This document shows positions 37,401 through 46,940 of a DNA stretch of 64,000 nucleotides, piece after piece. The notes beneath the pieces are model-generated. The model saw only the letters and a list, made by a program, of their open reading frames with translations, made no database searches and had not been told where the DNA came from. Within the stretch, counting starts at the first letter, position 1. Each line of letters opens with the position of its first letter. This DNA comes from Heligmosomoides polygyrus polygyrus. Taxonomy: Eukaryota > Nematoda > Chromadorea > Rhabditida > Heligmosomidae. Position numbers and translations under genes: made by a program. The stretch is taken from the NCBI GenBank assembly GCA_947396885.1, contig OX377201.1:64268983-64332982 (forward strand), given 5' to 3'.

Positions 37401-38571
37401 GGCTTAGTTTGCATAGACCCACCATTACCAGAGTGCGATCGCCTCTGACAGAAGACCAGTAAGGCCTATGTTATACTTCGGCGACGCTGTTGTCGGCGAG
37501 ATCGCGACAGTGTTGAGCGGGTGCTACGCAGAGGGCAGCAGCCCGCGCAACACGGTCGCCAACAACAGCATCGCCTAAGTATAACATAGGCCTAAGAGCA
37601 AACTCGCTTCGAATTCGTACTGTAGAGCATATACATTTCTGCACTAAATTGCTCAGGCGATTTGTAGGAATTTTCCCACTTTTCCTGCCTATTGTCTTGG
37701 TCAGCTCTCAACATCCTCTAAAATGGGATGGGCGAGTGGATCCCCCGTACTCTCACCACTTATCTGCCTGTTAAGAGACCCAGGTTTCCACTAAGTTAGA
37801 ATTGTGCGCATCTGCGCTAGGCCAGGAGTGAATGCGCTAGGGCAGTGGCAAGGTGTTCCCAGCTGTTATTCGTACTCTACCTCGTAGGGCTTGGTATGTT
37901 GTGTACCATCAAAACATTTTTTATTTCTGTGGTGAACATTTGCAAAATGAAAGTGAAAATATGCAAGGTAACATCACCATAATTGGGTTATTGTTATTCT
38001 GCAGGATATTATCGTTGCATCATTTTGGTTGTAGTCATCGTTTGTAGTACGAATCACCAGGCGACCTTTCTTATTGGTCGTTTAGGTTTTGATTATGCCA
38101 TCTAAGACGAGGTGTTGAAGCTGTTTCTGTTTTGAAAATAATTGATAACTTGAAAATACTCAGTTCTCAGGATTCTTTGCTTAGCTGTGAAGAGTGCGCT
38201 ATTAATTCGGCAGCGTTTTTCCAGAACATGGTTGGTCCGGACGAGGTTGACGATGAGCTGGAGCCAGAAATTCGCGAGGAGATGACCAAATACGGACAAG
38301 TAGCTTCTGTCATGATTCACAAGGTAGACTCCACTTTTCGTAACATTAGTTAGCCATATCTTGCTCTTCGTTTCTTCGTCCGATTCTGGTTTCGTTGCAG
38401 ATGGATGGCGCCAGTGATGAGCTCGCCGTTCGAATATTTGTCGAGTTTACGAATGTTGCGCAGGCGATCAAGGCCTTTGTCGTCATGAACGGCCGGTTTT
38501 TCGGAGGTCGTTCGGTGGCTGCATCTTTTTACTCCCTGGATGACTACAACAACAAAGAATATGGGCGGTGA
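25493..38571 (+). CDS. rbm-17: RBM-17 / SPF45 splicing factor, spliced, apparently complete
   Basis: SPF45 is a U2-associated splicing factor whose C-terminal UHM binds ULM peptides of SF3B1 and U2AF. Exons: 25493-25538, 31523-31596, 31649-31795, 31871-32001, 32056-32152, 33972-34137 (start could be 34005), 34209-34292, 34343-34437, 38225-38323, 38401-38571 (TGA). All phases match, giving about 358-369 residues against about 400 in human. The N-terminus MPLYDDDEDSP resembles SPF45 MSLYDD. A charged stretch rich in Glu, Arg and Lys (exons at 31871 and 32056) ends in GAAIAPP, as in SPF45. The G-patch is FGYKHGAGLG plus GRDEQGMSTALSVEK. The UHM contains NMVGPDEVDDELEPEI, RIFVEFTNVAQAIKA and NGRFFGGRSVAASFY. 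The RxF loop typical of UHMs is seen as GRFFGG. The first intron (25539-31522, GC donor) contains a piggyBac-like MITE and a Penelope-like insertion; intron 34438-38224 holds hairpin elements. The acceptor-like CAG-type site immediately before ATG could serve SL trans-splicing. Confidence 0.9.
25787..25801 (+). repeat. G homopolymer tract in rbm-17 intron 1
   Basis: A run of about 14 G follows GCGCAAATAGGGTC. The words GCGCAAATAG(G/T)GTCGGGGG recur at 27522 and, inverted, at about 41385, so the tract marks a repeat terminus. Confidence 0.6.
25802..27870. other. rbm-17 intron 1, left part; no gene recognised
   Basis: Intronic sequence. The segment 27620-27790 (CCAATTGGGCAAGGGAGGGA, CTGGAGTCCCTTTCCCTGCC) is the reverse complement of 41140-41280, a dispersed repeat. 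Open frames at 26452-26724 and 26732-27040 have no recognisable motif. Confidence 0.45.
27911..28175. repeat. piggyBac-like MITE, 265 bp
   Basis: Perfect 13-bp ends CCCTTTCACGACA and TGTCGTGAAAGGG, each next to a TTAA (27907-27910 and 28176-28179). TTAA duplications with CCC...GGG ends are the piggyBac signature. A GTCCGACG...CGTCGGAC hairpin lies at 28140-28159. It has no coding capacity and has inserted into an older repeat arm. Confidence 0.85.
28180..28490 (+). repeat. tRNA-like SINE-type repeat, left member of inverted pair
   Basis: Contains A-box-like GATGGCGCAGGGGTAATGC (about 28353) and B-box-like GTTTCGGCTCCC (about 28398). The sequence from 27876 to 28490, excluding the MITE, matches the reverse complement of 30914-31290 (shared CGAATATGGGTGTCAAAATT and CTTCAAGTTGAGAC words). 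The pair surrounds the Penelope-like insertion. Confidence 0.65.
28897..28932 (-). ncRNA. Hammerhead-ribozyme-like core, Penelope copy 1
   Basis: Reading the minus strand: GGCT (stem I), CTGAAGA core, an extra A, GGCG-GTTA-CGCC (stem II), GAAA core, then C-G/A-U as a very short stem III, GTA cleavage-type triplet and AGCC closing stem I. Short stem III type I hammerheads are known from Penelope-like elements. The extra A between core and stem II departs from the canonical form, so activity is uncertain. Confidence 0.6.
29135..29707 (-). pseudogene. GIY-YIG endonuclease domain of Penelope-like element, copy 1
   Basis: An open frame of about 190 codons, which continues upstream (VPFITDALSTQVRDCV preceded by QEERNKVPFS). 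It has a Cys cluster CTTPSCMVCPYGKEGDC, then VYLITCTECREEYIGETG (the GIY and YIG core), the conserved Arg in RPLWVRVKEH, and GEHRLRIHNG. The Cys/His cluster ahead of a GIY-YIG domain is typical of Penelope-like elements, where the nuclease nicks the target. No RT catalytic core precedes it, so this is a 5'-truncated remnant. A stop codon occurs upstream of this frame in the linker. Confidence 0.85.
29920..30421 (+). pseudogene. GIY-YIG endonuclease domain of Penelope-like element, copy 2
   Basis: Mirror copy of the frame at 29135-29707, entered just inside its N-terminus at DDLVRVIDIPPANLKARL. It has the same Cys cluster, YLITC/EYIGETG core and RPLWVRVKEH. It differs by small changes (VEVTIL to VEETIL, and a 6-bp deletion after KEERV). 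It lacks any upstream RT sequence because copy 1 abuts it in the opposite direction. Confidence 0.85.
30624..30659 (+). ncRNA. Hammerhead-ribozyme-like core, Penelope copy 2
   Basis: Identical to copy 1. GGCT (30624-30627) pairs with AGCC (30656-30659), CTGAAGA is at 30628-30634, stem II 30636-30639 with 30644-30647, GAAA at 30648-30651 and a GTA triplet at 30653-30655. The ACGT at 30651-30654 is self-complementary, so two copies could pair as a dimer. Confidence 0.6.
30914..31290 (-). repeat. tRNA-like SINE-type repeat, right member of inverted pair
   Basis: Minus-strand copy of 28180-28490: A-box GGTGGCGCAGGGGATG and B-box GTTGGTTCGGTTTCC read right to left. Ends near 31290 with CTCAACTTGAAGTTCCACGG, matching GGAACTTCAAGTTGAGAC at 27882. 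Confidence 0.65.
33507..33971. other. rbm-17 intron 5 (32153-33971), right portion
   Basis: A 217-codon frame (33507-34160) begins in this intron and reads through into the G-patch exon. Only the part after 33972 (or 34005) matches SPF45. Upstream residues are ordinary translated intron. The left part, 32153-33506, includes CAGGGTGTACCATAAGTTCTG at 32378, which resembles a mariner-type end; nothing else is recognised there. Confidence 0.5.
34438..36155. other. rbm-17 intron 8, left part; no gene seen
   Basis: Segments at 35990-36110 (GGCCTCTGAAGACGACGAAC, GAGGCCGCTCAATAAAG) resemble 19950-20010, indicating a dispersed repeat. Open frames at 34278-34577 and 35105-35455 show no motif. Confidence 0.4.
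36156..36255. repeat. 100-nt perfect palindrome in rbm-17 intron
   Basis: Two 48-nt arms (36156-36203 and 36208-36255) are exact reverse complements with a 4-nt loop. The outer words are GTTCAGCGAGAAATAAACGC and GCGTTTATTTCTCGCTGAAC. It could be a recent foldback element or a transcribed hairpin; no 3-bp target duplication as in the Harbinger-type MITEs is evident. Confidence 0.85.
36555..36833 (-). CDS. Unassigned open frame, 92 codons, antisense in rbm-17 intron
   Basis: The protein has well-spread residues with no low complexity, including ASYHYCPISSPFLHEADHSR, YAGRSIDFDFTNTEIDWLL and SGDRTILIEDVSTSYEPF before a TGA. I do not recognise a family. It may be a single exon of a nested gene or a fragment of a mobile element. 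No tract of splice sites was confirmed around it. Confidence 0.3.
   Translation of the reverse strand: MRMMDTAARVASYHYCPISSPFLHEADHSRWDSCEYAGRSIDFDFTNTEIDWLLPRSVAKPNPVVDKTLDYTLRSGDRTILIEDVSTSYEPF
37463..37592. repeat. PIF/Harbinger-type MITE, 130 bp
   Basis: Hairpin with ends GGCCTATGTTATACTTCGGC and GAAGTATAACATAGGCC, flanked by TAA at 37460-37462 and 37593-37595. TAA is the expected PIF/Harbinger target duplication. Inner arms pair through CGACGCTGTTGTCGGCGA and its near complement. Confidence 0.82.
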
Positions 38572-38599
38572 TGAGGGTTGCTACCCGCTGTAAGGTTCT

Positions 38600-39311
38600 C
38601 GAGATCAAATCCATTCGGGTGGCTTTCCTTGAGGACGCATTCCTGTATTGTTTGCTGCGCTCTTCTGATTGTTGTGGTGTATGGACTTGATCCTCACCTT
38701 TTCGCCAAAATGCATAAAGTGTTTCTTGAACCATTTTTTTCGGACTGACTCAGATGTTATTCTAAGATAGCTTTCAGTAAACATATTTGATGACTGGTGA
38801 ATATTTATTACTACTCCACGTAGTGCTGTTGTTAGGCACAGAATATCCATTGTGGGCGATTGAAATGAATATCCTTGAAGTGTAGGAGGGGCAAGGAATT
38901 TGATTACACCGTGAGCGTGTTGAGGTACTGTAAGCTAGTGTGAATAATTTACTATTTGTTTTCATGGAAGTTTTGAAGGCTTGAGGATGCCTTGGGGTGC
39001 CGGAAGCGTTGCTCAAGACTTATATTTGTGGCTTTTCCAATTTCAGATTCACGATTTGCTCCTCACGTCTCGTTTAGATGCACGTCTAACGTAGCCGTTG
39101 TTACTGGTGTTTCTGATAGTAGTCTTTAATGTGTCCAAAATGGTGGTATAGCTTTGCTACTGGGAAGAATAGTCGAATTTCGAATGATCGAGTTTATTCG
39201 ATTTTCATTTCGGGCAATCGAATATCATTCGATTTTCAAGAGGGCGAATTTCGAATAATGGAATATTCAAGAACATTTTTTATTTAGTCTGGTCACTAAA
39301 AGATTAGCATT
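38600..39311. other. Sequence 3' of rbm-17; A+T-rich TTCGAA-type repeat
   Basis: It should hold the rbm-17 3' UTR; I saw no convincing AATAAA close to the stop. At 39170-39280 words such as CGAATTTCGAAT and AATCGAATATCATTCG form a degenerate palindromic repeat like those at 56450-56540 and 58886-58945. Confidence 0.45.
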
Positions 39312-40530
39312 TCACCTGTCACCTGTATCTCCCACTGATCATCCAGTTGCTCGAGGGGGCACTAGCAGCGCCACCAGAGTGCTCCAATGGATCCTCCTCG
39401 CTCGAGGGACACGAAGAGCGTCATATCGTTCGTTCAGGGCTTTCACGAAGAAGGCCGACCAACGCGTTGGTGGGCGTCCTGGTGTTCTCTTGACATCCCG
39501 CGGAATCCAGTCGGTGACGGCTCTCGTTCAGCGTGTGTCTGCGAATCGCATTACGTGGCTGGCCCACCTAATTTTCGACAACTTGGCCCACGCGACAGCG
39601 TCTCTGATCTTCGAACGTCGGCGAAGCTCGGAACTCCGGAGGCCTTCTCTCATTTCCGTGAGTCGTGTCACTCCAAGCATAGTCCTCTCGATTCCTCGCT
39701 GCGCGACGCTGATCGCGTGTTGGGGCCCAGGTCTCTGCGGCGTATGTTAGGGCAGGAAGAACGGTAGAGTCGAATAGGCGAGCACGGAGACAGACTCGTC
39801 GTCTTCGTCACGACTTCTTCGACACTCTTGAAAGTTCTCCAACTCGCTCGTTTCTTCCAGCTCAGCTCTGGCGCTAGGTCGTTGGCCATATTGACTTCGC
39901 GACCCAGATACACGTAGCTTCGGTCTCCACTTCCATGTCTTCCCATTCTAGTTCGAGCATGACGTTTTCGTTTTCACAGAAGAGCTGTTAGGGATATGGT
40001 GGTGTTCCTTTGCCGAACCCCTCTCCTCGCGTCGATGACGACGTCGTTGTAGAATGGTGATATGGTCGTGAATCCACTATACATCTCACGAACTACTCTA
40101 ATCTACTGTGGAGGAACACCTGAGTGAGCAGGGCGTCGATGACCGCTTCAGTTTCGGCGGAGTAGCATGCCTTCTTCAGGTCGATGAACGTGAGGCGCAG
40201 CGGCAGCTTGTACTCTCGCGACACTTCGATGAGGTTCGTAATGGTGTGTATGTGGTCGATCATGCTGAATACTCTCCGAAATCCTGGTTGTTCGCATGGC
40301 TGTCCTTCGTCCAGCATTCTGCTAATCCTATGCAGGATCACTCGAGTGAACAGCTTGTAGACTACGGACAACAGACAGATCCGGCGATAGCTGCCAATAT
40401 CGTGCACATCGTGTCTCTGTGCAGTAAATGGCCGCATTTGGTTAGTGATGTATTCCCCTATCCACCACCCGGAGACGTGGCCACGCGACAAGTCTCCCGA
40501 GGTCCCTCTTAACAAGAGCCAGAAGGCTCT
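39312..40530 (-). pseudogene. RTE-type retrotransposon, 5'-truncated second copy
   Basis: Closely related to 10111-11127 (same CACCTGTATC tail words at 39318 and the same C-terminal coding). The RT palm region is retained at 40093-40515 minus: YRRICLLSVVYKLFTRVIL, LDEGQPCEQPGF, LPLRLTFIDLKKACYSAETE. In active RTs the last motif reads LKKAFDS, so the Asp is lost here. Frames at 39668-39946 continue the thumb. Frameshifts and deletions make it inactive; the ADD-box section is largely deleted near 39880-39950. Confidence 0.85.
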
Positions 40531-40832
40531 CTACCGAGGGAGATCCTTGGAAGTATTAACATCTACTTATTTTAGATTAAAGGTAACAAATGAGGGTAAT
40601 TGAATACGCTGAGTCATCGCGGGGAGAGTGCTTTATTTCTTGTCTTCTGCTGTACAGCACTGCATCATCAAATATAGCACGGTACAGTATCATCCAGTAT
40701 TCATCCTGAGGATGTATGCGGATCACAATGAGCACTATTACATTATATAAATTAAGTCTAGGAGTGAAAATACTGACAGACTACCATTGCTAGAGAACCA
40801 CATTTAGACCAAGATGCAGCGACTCCTCGTTA
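40531..40832. other. No gene seen
   Basis: Short A+T-rich segment between the RTE fragment and the hairpin element; no coding, RNA or repeat signal recognised. Confidence 0.4.
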
Positions 40833-41720
40833 GGGCCTGTTCATACTTCGCGACAGCAGCGACAAGAGCGACGAGAGCGTAGCGCGCGTGGCGTGCGCGG
40901 CGTGCGCAGCGCGCGGAAGTATGAACAGGCGACAAGAGCGACAAAAGCGACAAAAGCGACAAGAGCGACAAGAGCGACAAGAGCGACTGGGGCGACGGAC
41001 GTAGTGTGGTGTACGTAATTGCACAAATAGGGTCGGGGTGGGGGGTCACCTCCTAAAAAGTGTCTCCAACACAAAAACAAGAAGGCAAAACACACTGGTA
41101 TTAAAGAAAAGGCACAAACAATGCTATAGCTCTGTTCTATGCTCTCCTCCTCGTCAGCGGAGGAGAGCACAGATTTGGGCAGGGGAAGGAACTCCAGGGT
41201 GTGACTCGAGTGACGCGCCCGTGTTAAAATTGCCTGCATCCTTCAGTTCCCTCCCTTGCCCAATTCGGAAGCAGATAAAACTCGGATATGTAACCGAAAC
41301 AAGGAGATAAAACTGCATCTACATGCGCTGTATGTAGTTACTCGTCGCGGCCGGCCATCGTGACCCCCCCCCCCCCCGGCCCTATTTGCGCCCTGGCACT
41401 CAAAAGAAACATAAAAGCACTCCTTACCTTTGTATGAAAAACGGCACAACAGGAATCGTTTCCTTCCAGCACTAGTGCGTCTTCCAGCAGTAGCGCGGTG
41501 TAATTACGTACACCACACTCCATTCGTCGCCCCAGTCGCTCCCGGCGCCGGCGCGAAGTATGAACAGGCGACAAGAGCGACAAGAGCGACAAGAGCGACT
41601 GGAGCGACGGCTCCGGCGCTCGAGTATGAACACTTTTCGGCGGCGCGCGCTCGGTTTTAATCGATATGCATGTTTTGCACGGGCGACGAGTCGCTCTTGT
41701 CGCGAAGTATGAACAGGCCC
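40833..41720. repeat. Harbinger-like palindromic element with a nested insertion
   Basis: Ends GGGCCTGTTCATACTTCGCG and CGCGAAGTATGAACAGGCCC with TTA on each side (40830-40832 and 41721-41723). Inner arms at about 40985-41022 and 41499-41539 also pair (TACGTAATTGC with its complement). A 9-bp minisatellite of CGACAAGAG units lies at 40930-40990 and 41570-41600. The middle (about 41023-41498) is a second repeat with ends ACAAATAGGGTCGGGG and CGGCCCTATTTGCGCC, including a C run at about 41365-41379. Confidence 0.75.
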
Positions 41721-42186
41721 TTAAACGCGTACAACAAAAAGAGTGCGGACGAGTTGTTGCAGCATGGTCACACGATCATGACCGTAGTCTTTTGCACTCT
41801 GCGCCCTCCTAGCTTAAAGATTGCGTCGGCGCGCCCGCTGACGTTCGATCGTTCTCTTGTAGGCCCGCGAAGGAAGTGAATAAGCGAGTTGCTTCGTGCT
41901 CATCCGCTGCACCACGACGGTGGTTCGGTTTTTCTGCGTTATGGGATTCTTGCATTTCAGCTGTCTACGTGGTATTTGAGGGGTTTCGACGTCTACACGA
42001 TTTTGAAGCGTTTTTTGCGCATCTTCCAACCGTATACGCTTCACCGCTTCAAAAGCGCAGAACCCAGCTCCGGACTCCTCCTGGGCAATGAGAGCATTTT
42101 CCAGCTTGGCTGCACCACACCTGGAGTTCCTTCCCTTGCCTGGTTCTGTGCCCGAAGAGCGCAGAACCCAGCCCCGGACTCTCTCT

Positions 42187-42210
42187 CTCCCCCCCCCCCC
42201 CCCCCCCCTC
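42187..42210 (+). repeat. C homopolymer tract
   Basis: A run of about 19 C follows CTCTCTCTC and precedes TCCCCTGAGC. Neighbouring words (CTGGAGTTCCTTCCCTTGCC at 42121) match the dispersed repeat at 27700 and 41190. Confidence 0.7.
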
Positions 42211-42800
42211 CCCTGAGCAACGAGAGGTTCGAGCGTGTAATGCTTGGAATGAAGGATTTCCCGCTGTTTGAATTTTCACCTTTCGCGCCCGAACAACTCG
42301 TCCGCAGTTTTTTGCTTGTGTACGTTTAACGTGGAGTGGTGCAGCGAACCGTGATTCTAAGATCCTTATACATTTAGTTACGCTAACGAACGAAGAACTA
42401 TAGTTAACACTTGTTGCAATACTAGTGTTATGCCGCAGGGGGTCCTCCGCCCGTACATCGGTGGAGGCCGAGGACCCGCTCACGGTCCGAGCTGTGGCAT
42501 GTTAGACCCGCGGCTCGCACCAGTGGACTCAGACTGCCACGCAGTATTTATTACCCTAAGGCCCTTGGCGGATCTTGACTACCTCGCGCCTGACCCATGC
42601 GACTTAGAGTTCCCACATGCTAGCGTCTCGACTTCTGTTGACTTGCTCCGGGAGGAACCCCTGTTGGTCGGACCGTCCCCCGACCCCCGGCGGTCCCTCC
42701 ACTTGCAACGCTTCGTGGCCTTATGTTTGACCTCGATAGTTTGGTAGACCACCTCACATATTTTAAACATTAGACCTTGTATTTTATAAGTTTATCTTAC
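42211..42800. other. GC-rich sequence, unassigned frame
   Basis: A plus frame at 42430-42747 (105 codons, Pro- and Leu-rich) has no recognised motif. The sequence is GC-rich from about 42420 to 43700, unlike its surroundings. Confidence 0.35.
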
Positions 42801-42803
42801 TAG

Positions 42804-43105
42804 GGGGCGCTTGTAGCGCAGTCGGAGGAGGCGCGACTGTCGCGTGCACCCGATACCAGGTTCCTGGTTCGGATCTTCCGCCCAGGCCAACCAAGTCTTC
42901 TATCCCTCCGGGGTCGGTGAATTGGTACCAGACTTGTCTGGGAAGGATAAAGCGCTGACTTGTTCATCGGCTGGCCACCGCAAGTCATTGTATGGCCAAA
43001 TACGCATACATTTCGCCTCCACGACATCCCGTAGAAGTAGAATGCGCTGGCGCATCACAGAAGGTATTGAGTAACGCCGTCCTTTATCCTTATCCTTATC
43101 TTACT
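42804..43105 (+). repeat. tRNA-headed SINE-like repeat, copy 1
   Basis: Starts with GGGGGCGCTTGTAGCGCAGT, where TAGCGCAGTCGG fits a Pol III A box. GGTTCGGATCTTCC fits a B box about 60 bp downstream. A body (CCAGGCCAACCAAGTCTTCT, CATCGGCTGGCCACCGCAA) ends in a TTATCC tandem tail at 43083-43103. A diverged copy lies at 48720-49010. Confidence 0.72.
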
Positions 43106-43720
43106 AGGAGGTAACGACCAGTATGACATAACATAAATGATAAAGCGACCTAACCTACGCCTCAAGGGCCAGGTTGCACCCAACCTACTCGGGGAGTCAC
43201 TCCGGGACTGGTCCTGTGGCCTATGCCAAGACAGGACCAACGAGGCCAGGCAGAGGCCCCGCGTTACCTGTGGACAGACGACGATGACGTTGGCGAAGGA
43301 TCCTTGGTCCTCTGACGACGGCTGGTATCGACCCCCGATGGAGACACTCGACGACGACAGCGGTGGGAACGGATCTCCACGGCGACCAAGCTGAATCCTA
43401 TGGACGGACTGCACCTGTCCTTAGGCGCGAGGGCAGCGACAATGACGAAGCCCGGCCGGGGACGAGCCACCGCTCAGCGGGAGCGGTGGAGGCGAGACCG
43501 GCGACCGAGCCAGTCAGAGACGACAGAGGCACGCACCTTCTCCGTCTCTGCAGGCTTCTAGAAGCTTCGGCGGCGACGACGTGTCGATCGACACGTTTGA
43601 CCAGGTTTGACCTGGTCGATCGACCAGACCGGCCCAGCGACGGCGGCGACGTGTGAAGGCCTGTCGGGCGCGAGTCACGACAGGCCTTCACACGACAACT
43701 AGGAGCACGAGCATTTGTAG
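43106..43720. other. GC-rich segment with hairpins, no gene recognised
   Basis: Open frames on both strands (43137-43394, 43363-43656) have no recognised domain. A 17-bp perfect stem CGTGTGAAGGCCTGTCG with its complement encloses 11 nt at 43650-43694. Short palindromes such as GTGTCGATCGACAC occur at 43580. Confidence 0.4.
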
Positions 43721-44044
43721 ATCCTACAACAGATTTTGATCAATTCTAAATGCGCTTCGTTGTTGAAGTCGCATATTCCTTGCGTCGTTGTCCGCCATAG
43801 GAGTCCTTTCCGCGTTCGTGATTAAATAAGAACCCACAGGAGTGAGCCTTAATCCCGAAGGGATATCGGCTACCATTTCTCAAAATGCCTTAATAAGTTA
43901 GCAGGCTGATCAGGATCGCGAACTCCAATTGCACCTAAGGGTTATGTGACCCAAATTCTAGGTAACAGTCCTCCTTCATAGAGGTGGGAGTGAGGTAATG
44001 ACGTAATGTATGGTGCTGACTTGCCTTCTCGAACATCCTCCTCG

Positions 44045-44220
44045 ACATGGGCGGGATGGGTGGGAGTCACCAGACAAGAAAAAGCCGGAATGGGGGTCTT
44101 AAGCACCGTCTCCTCATGTCAGCGGTGCCAACCAGCATCCGCTGGCCATCATAGGGCAGGGACGCCGCCGGCGGCGAGCTCTGCGTCTCTGCCTTATGGT
44201 TAAGCATAGGGCCGCGGCGC
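44045..44220 (+). repeat. Dispersed repeat, copy shared with 56186-56280
   Basis: Shares ACCAGACAAGAAAAAGCCGG, AGCGGTGC and ATCCGCTGGCCATC with 56186-56280 in the same orientation. Function unknown. Confidence 0.65.
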
Positions 44221-44284
44221 TGCCGCAGAATTCTGTGGGGGCCTTTAGATGATCATCGATGGGAGGCGTTCACAGCAGGGGATG

Positions 44285-44600
44285 CAATTGATATCGATCG
44301 ATATTATCGATTTTTGTGGATTCGTTCAAGCGGCACGAAACTTCAACTCTGGGGTAATCGAGCTCGCTGAACACGAATCTGAAGTCGACCATTCGATATT
44401 ATCGATTTTTTGAGGATGTCGTTGGAGGGGCACCTTCGGCCCTAGGGGTAATCGAGGTCGCTGAACACGAATAGGAAGTCGACCAATCGATATCAATCGA
44501 TATTATCGATTTTTTGTGGATGTCGTTGAAGCGGCACGAAACTTCAGCCCTGGGGTAATCGAGGTCGCTGAACACGAGTCTGAACTTCGTTTTTGAGGAA
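44285..44600. repeat. Tandem repeat of about 120 bp, three copies
   Basis: Three units each carry ATCGATATTATCGATTTTT, GTCGTTGAAGCGGCACGAAA or variant, and GGTAATCGAGGTCGCTGAAC. The ATCGATATTATCGATT palindrome also appears at 47568 and 58237 within the large inverted arms. Confidence 0.75.
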
Positions 44601-44887
44601 CCGATCACCATCAATCAATATTGATCAAATTATACTTGGATGTCGTTCATTTTCTCTATTTCTTTCTAACTTGCTGCAATCGACGCAGTTAAGTGTTCTT
44701 CCTGTGGAAACCATGACATAGGTTGCAGCTAAAATTGATGTTGAGACGTTATCACTACGGCGAAGTCGTTGAGAATACGTCAGTGCGGTCGACAGGCAGC
44801 TCTGACGGCTGTATGTCCCCAACCAGTCGTCGGCGGCCGCTAGGCCGCTGAATGACAAAAAAAAGGAACAAAAAAAAGGAACACCTA

Positions 44888-45240
44888 GTTTATTTATTTA
44901 TTTATTTATTTACTGCACTCAAAGGTGCGCATAACCTCAATCACATCGTTAACTAAGTCTAAAACCAGATCCAGTACTATCAAAAAAACAGCAAAAGATA
45001 AACAAAACACAACAACTTGCTAAAAAATAACGAAGGAAAAAATCAAAAGCACTCGCAAACGATGTGGCAAGGTGAAATACTAAAAGCGTGCCCGAAATAC
45101 TCATGTTCAAAACCACTAGAAATTCGCTTGTCCTTTTACCTTGCTGTGCCTTCATTTTGCATTTAAAGACTATGAAATATAGAGCACAATGAGATGGTGT
45201 GGTTATGTAGTCCAAAGTTTATATGTACTACAAAGCAGTC
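44888..45240 (-). repeat. Retroelement-like tail with (TTTA)n
   Basis: Starts with (TTTA)n at 44889-44912 followed by unassigned sequence; a similar start occurs at 11128. Read on the minus strand this is a (TAAA)n tail, as found at 3' ends of LINEs and SINEs. No coding motif seen. Confidence 0.45.
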
Positions 45241-46940
45241 CCTTTAAGATGTCGGAACATAGGCATTGTTGGAAGGCAAGTTCGGCAATGCATTAGAATA
45301 GCACATAGAGAATAGAATGAATTGGTTTTGTATACATAGCCCAGCTATAGCGTGGTTCTTTATAATCAAACCACTCTCGAGCAACATTATAGGCTGGTCA
45401 ACACCTAAGCGTCAGGTAGTAGCCTTACGTGCTAAGGCGACAATGCTTCTTTCAGTGACAGCCGTTGTCGCTACTATAGCCGCGACTGGATGATATAAAA
45501 AGCGAATAAGCCTGTAGAATGGCAAAAATTTTCAAAAGATTTTTACTCAAGTTTGTTCTGGAACATAATCAACGGTTCCTCTGGAACGAGATCCAGGCAC
45601 CTTGGCTGTAGAAGTCAACTTCTGCACAACTTTATAAACTGGGATATTCTCATTCCCGATCTCTAAAACATCAACATTACTGTTGTGCCAACGATACCCT
45701 TTCTGAAGCATGATCAACCGTCATTTGGATCAAGTTCCAGGATCCTCGGTTGTAGAGGCAAATTTTTTTCGAGATCTGCTCAACCATAATAGACATCTCG
45801 CACCAGTGTACGAAATCCTTGTAAGCCAATAAAGGCTGGTACCCTAACTGCCACATATTTGTATTTACTGATCGACAACTCTTTAATCTTAAAGACCCTT
45901 TTCTCATGGTTTTCGACGCTGACCAGCTGTTCTTTCGCGATAGTGAAAACGTTTAAATGCATGGACTAACACAAACAAGTCTAAACTTCGTGCCTATCTC
46001 GGTTTATGAGCGTATGATGGCGTTGTGACGTGCACTAGGAGTATGCTGGCTCCTTTGTGCTCATCTCTGTGAGTATGATGGCTCCACAAGAAGGTTTATT
46101 GGGACCGTAGTGGTCAGTGGTAGAAATATGTTGATACGAGCTCAATAGTCAGACACAGGCGTGGCCTCTTTCTAACAGGGGAGGTCACGCTAATGTAAAC
46201 ACTGGCGGACTTCTCGCCATGGATAGTAGATAAGCACCCAAGCAGAAGTATAAAAGGACGAGCCGACAGTTCTGGCGGAATGCCAGAACAGTGCCGTTTG
46301 GATCCCTTAATCTATAAGATGTTGTTCTGGATCGGGAACATCTGGTCTAACCTGTTTCATCCCAAAGGGATCATTTCGGCCTACACGTTTTATGGTCGAA
46401 CTTGAGCTGAAGCCTAGCCCCGCGATTAAAACTACACCTACTCCATGTGATTCCTAAGTGCCCAATTGAGCAGCTGAAACAGCAAAGTGACTGTTATGAC
46501 TTGAGGGAAAGGGAAGAAGTCCTACCGCAACAGAAGAGAGGAAATATTGCCTTCTGACGAGGTTTTATTGCAAAGCACTGATATGGATATATAGTTGGGG
46601 CTTGTACTAGCAGTGCTTACTCGCTTCACATCTAGTCAAAAGGCCACTCCAAAAACTATTTTAGACAGCGCCTCCAAGGTCTTTCTCTTCAGGGGAGAAG
46701 TACGACTCTCCATCGATCTTGGACTGCACTTTAATATTCCTTGGTAGTACATCACTTCCTCATAACTTCATGCAATTTTTTTGTGATCGAACTACAGTAG
46801 AAAACCGTGGGAAGCTACCGCATTGCTCCCGGAAACAGAAGTTGCACGAAAAGACCTATTGAGATTGCGAAATAGTTGCGGTGATTTGTGTTGCGAAATA
46901 TGGTAGCTGATGTGCTGGCATCTCTTCTAGTATACCTACA
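45241..46940. other. Unassigned sequence; one protein-like frame at 45780-45962
   Basis: A minus frame at 45780-45962 reads SVENHEKRVFKIKELSIS and AVRVPAFIGLQGFRTLV; it looks protein-like but I do not recognise it. Two imperfect repeats (about 45555-45620 and 45705-45770) share GATC(C/A)AGG and TTG(G/T)CTGTAGA words. Otherwise nothing recognised. Confidence 0.35.

Noticed and set aside
43137..43691. Genes on both strands in the GC-rich block
   Set aside because: Open frames overlap on both strands with no domain; high GC content alone explains the lack of stops.
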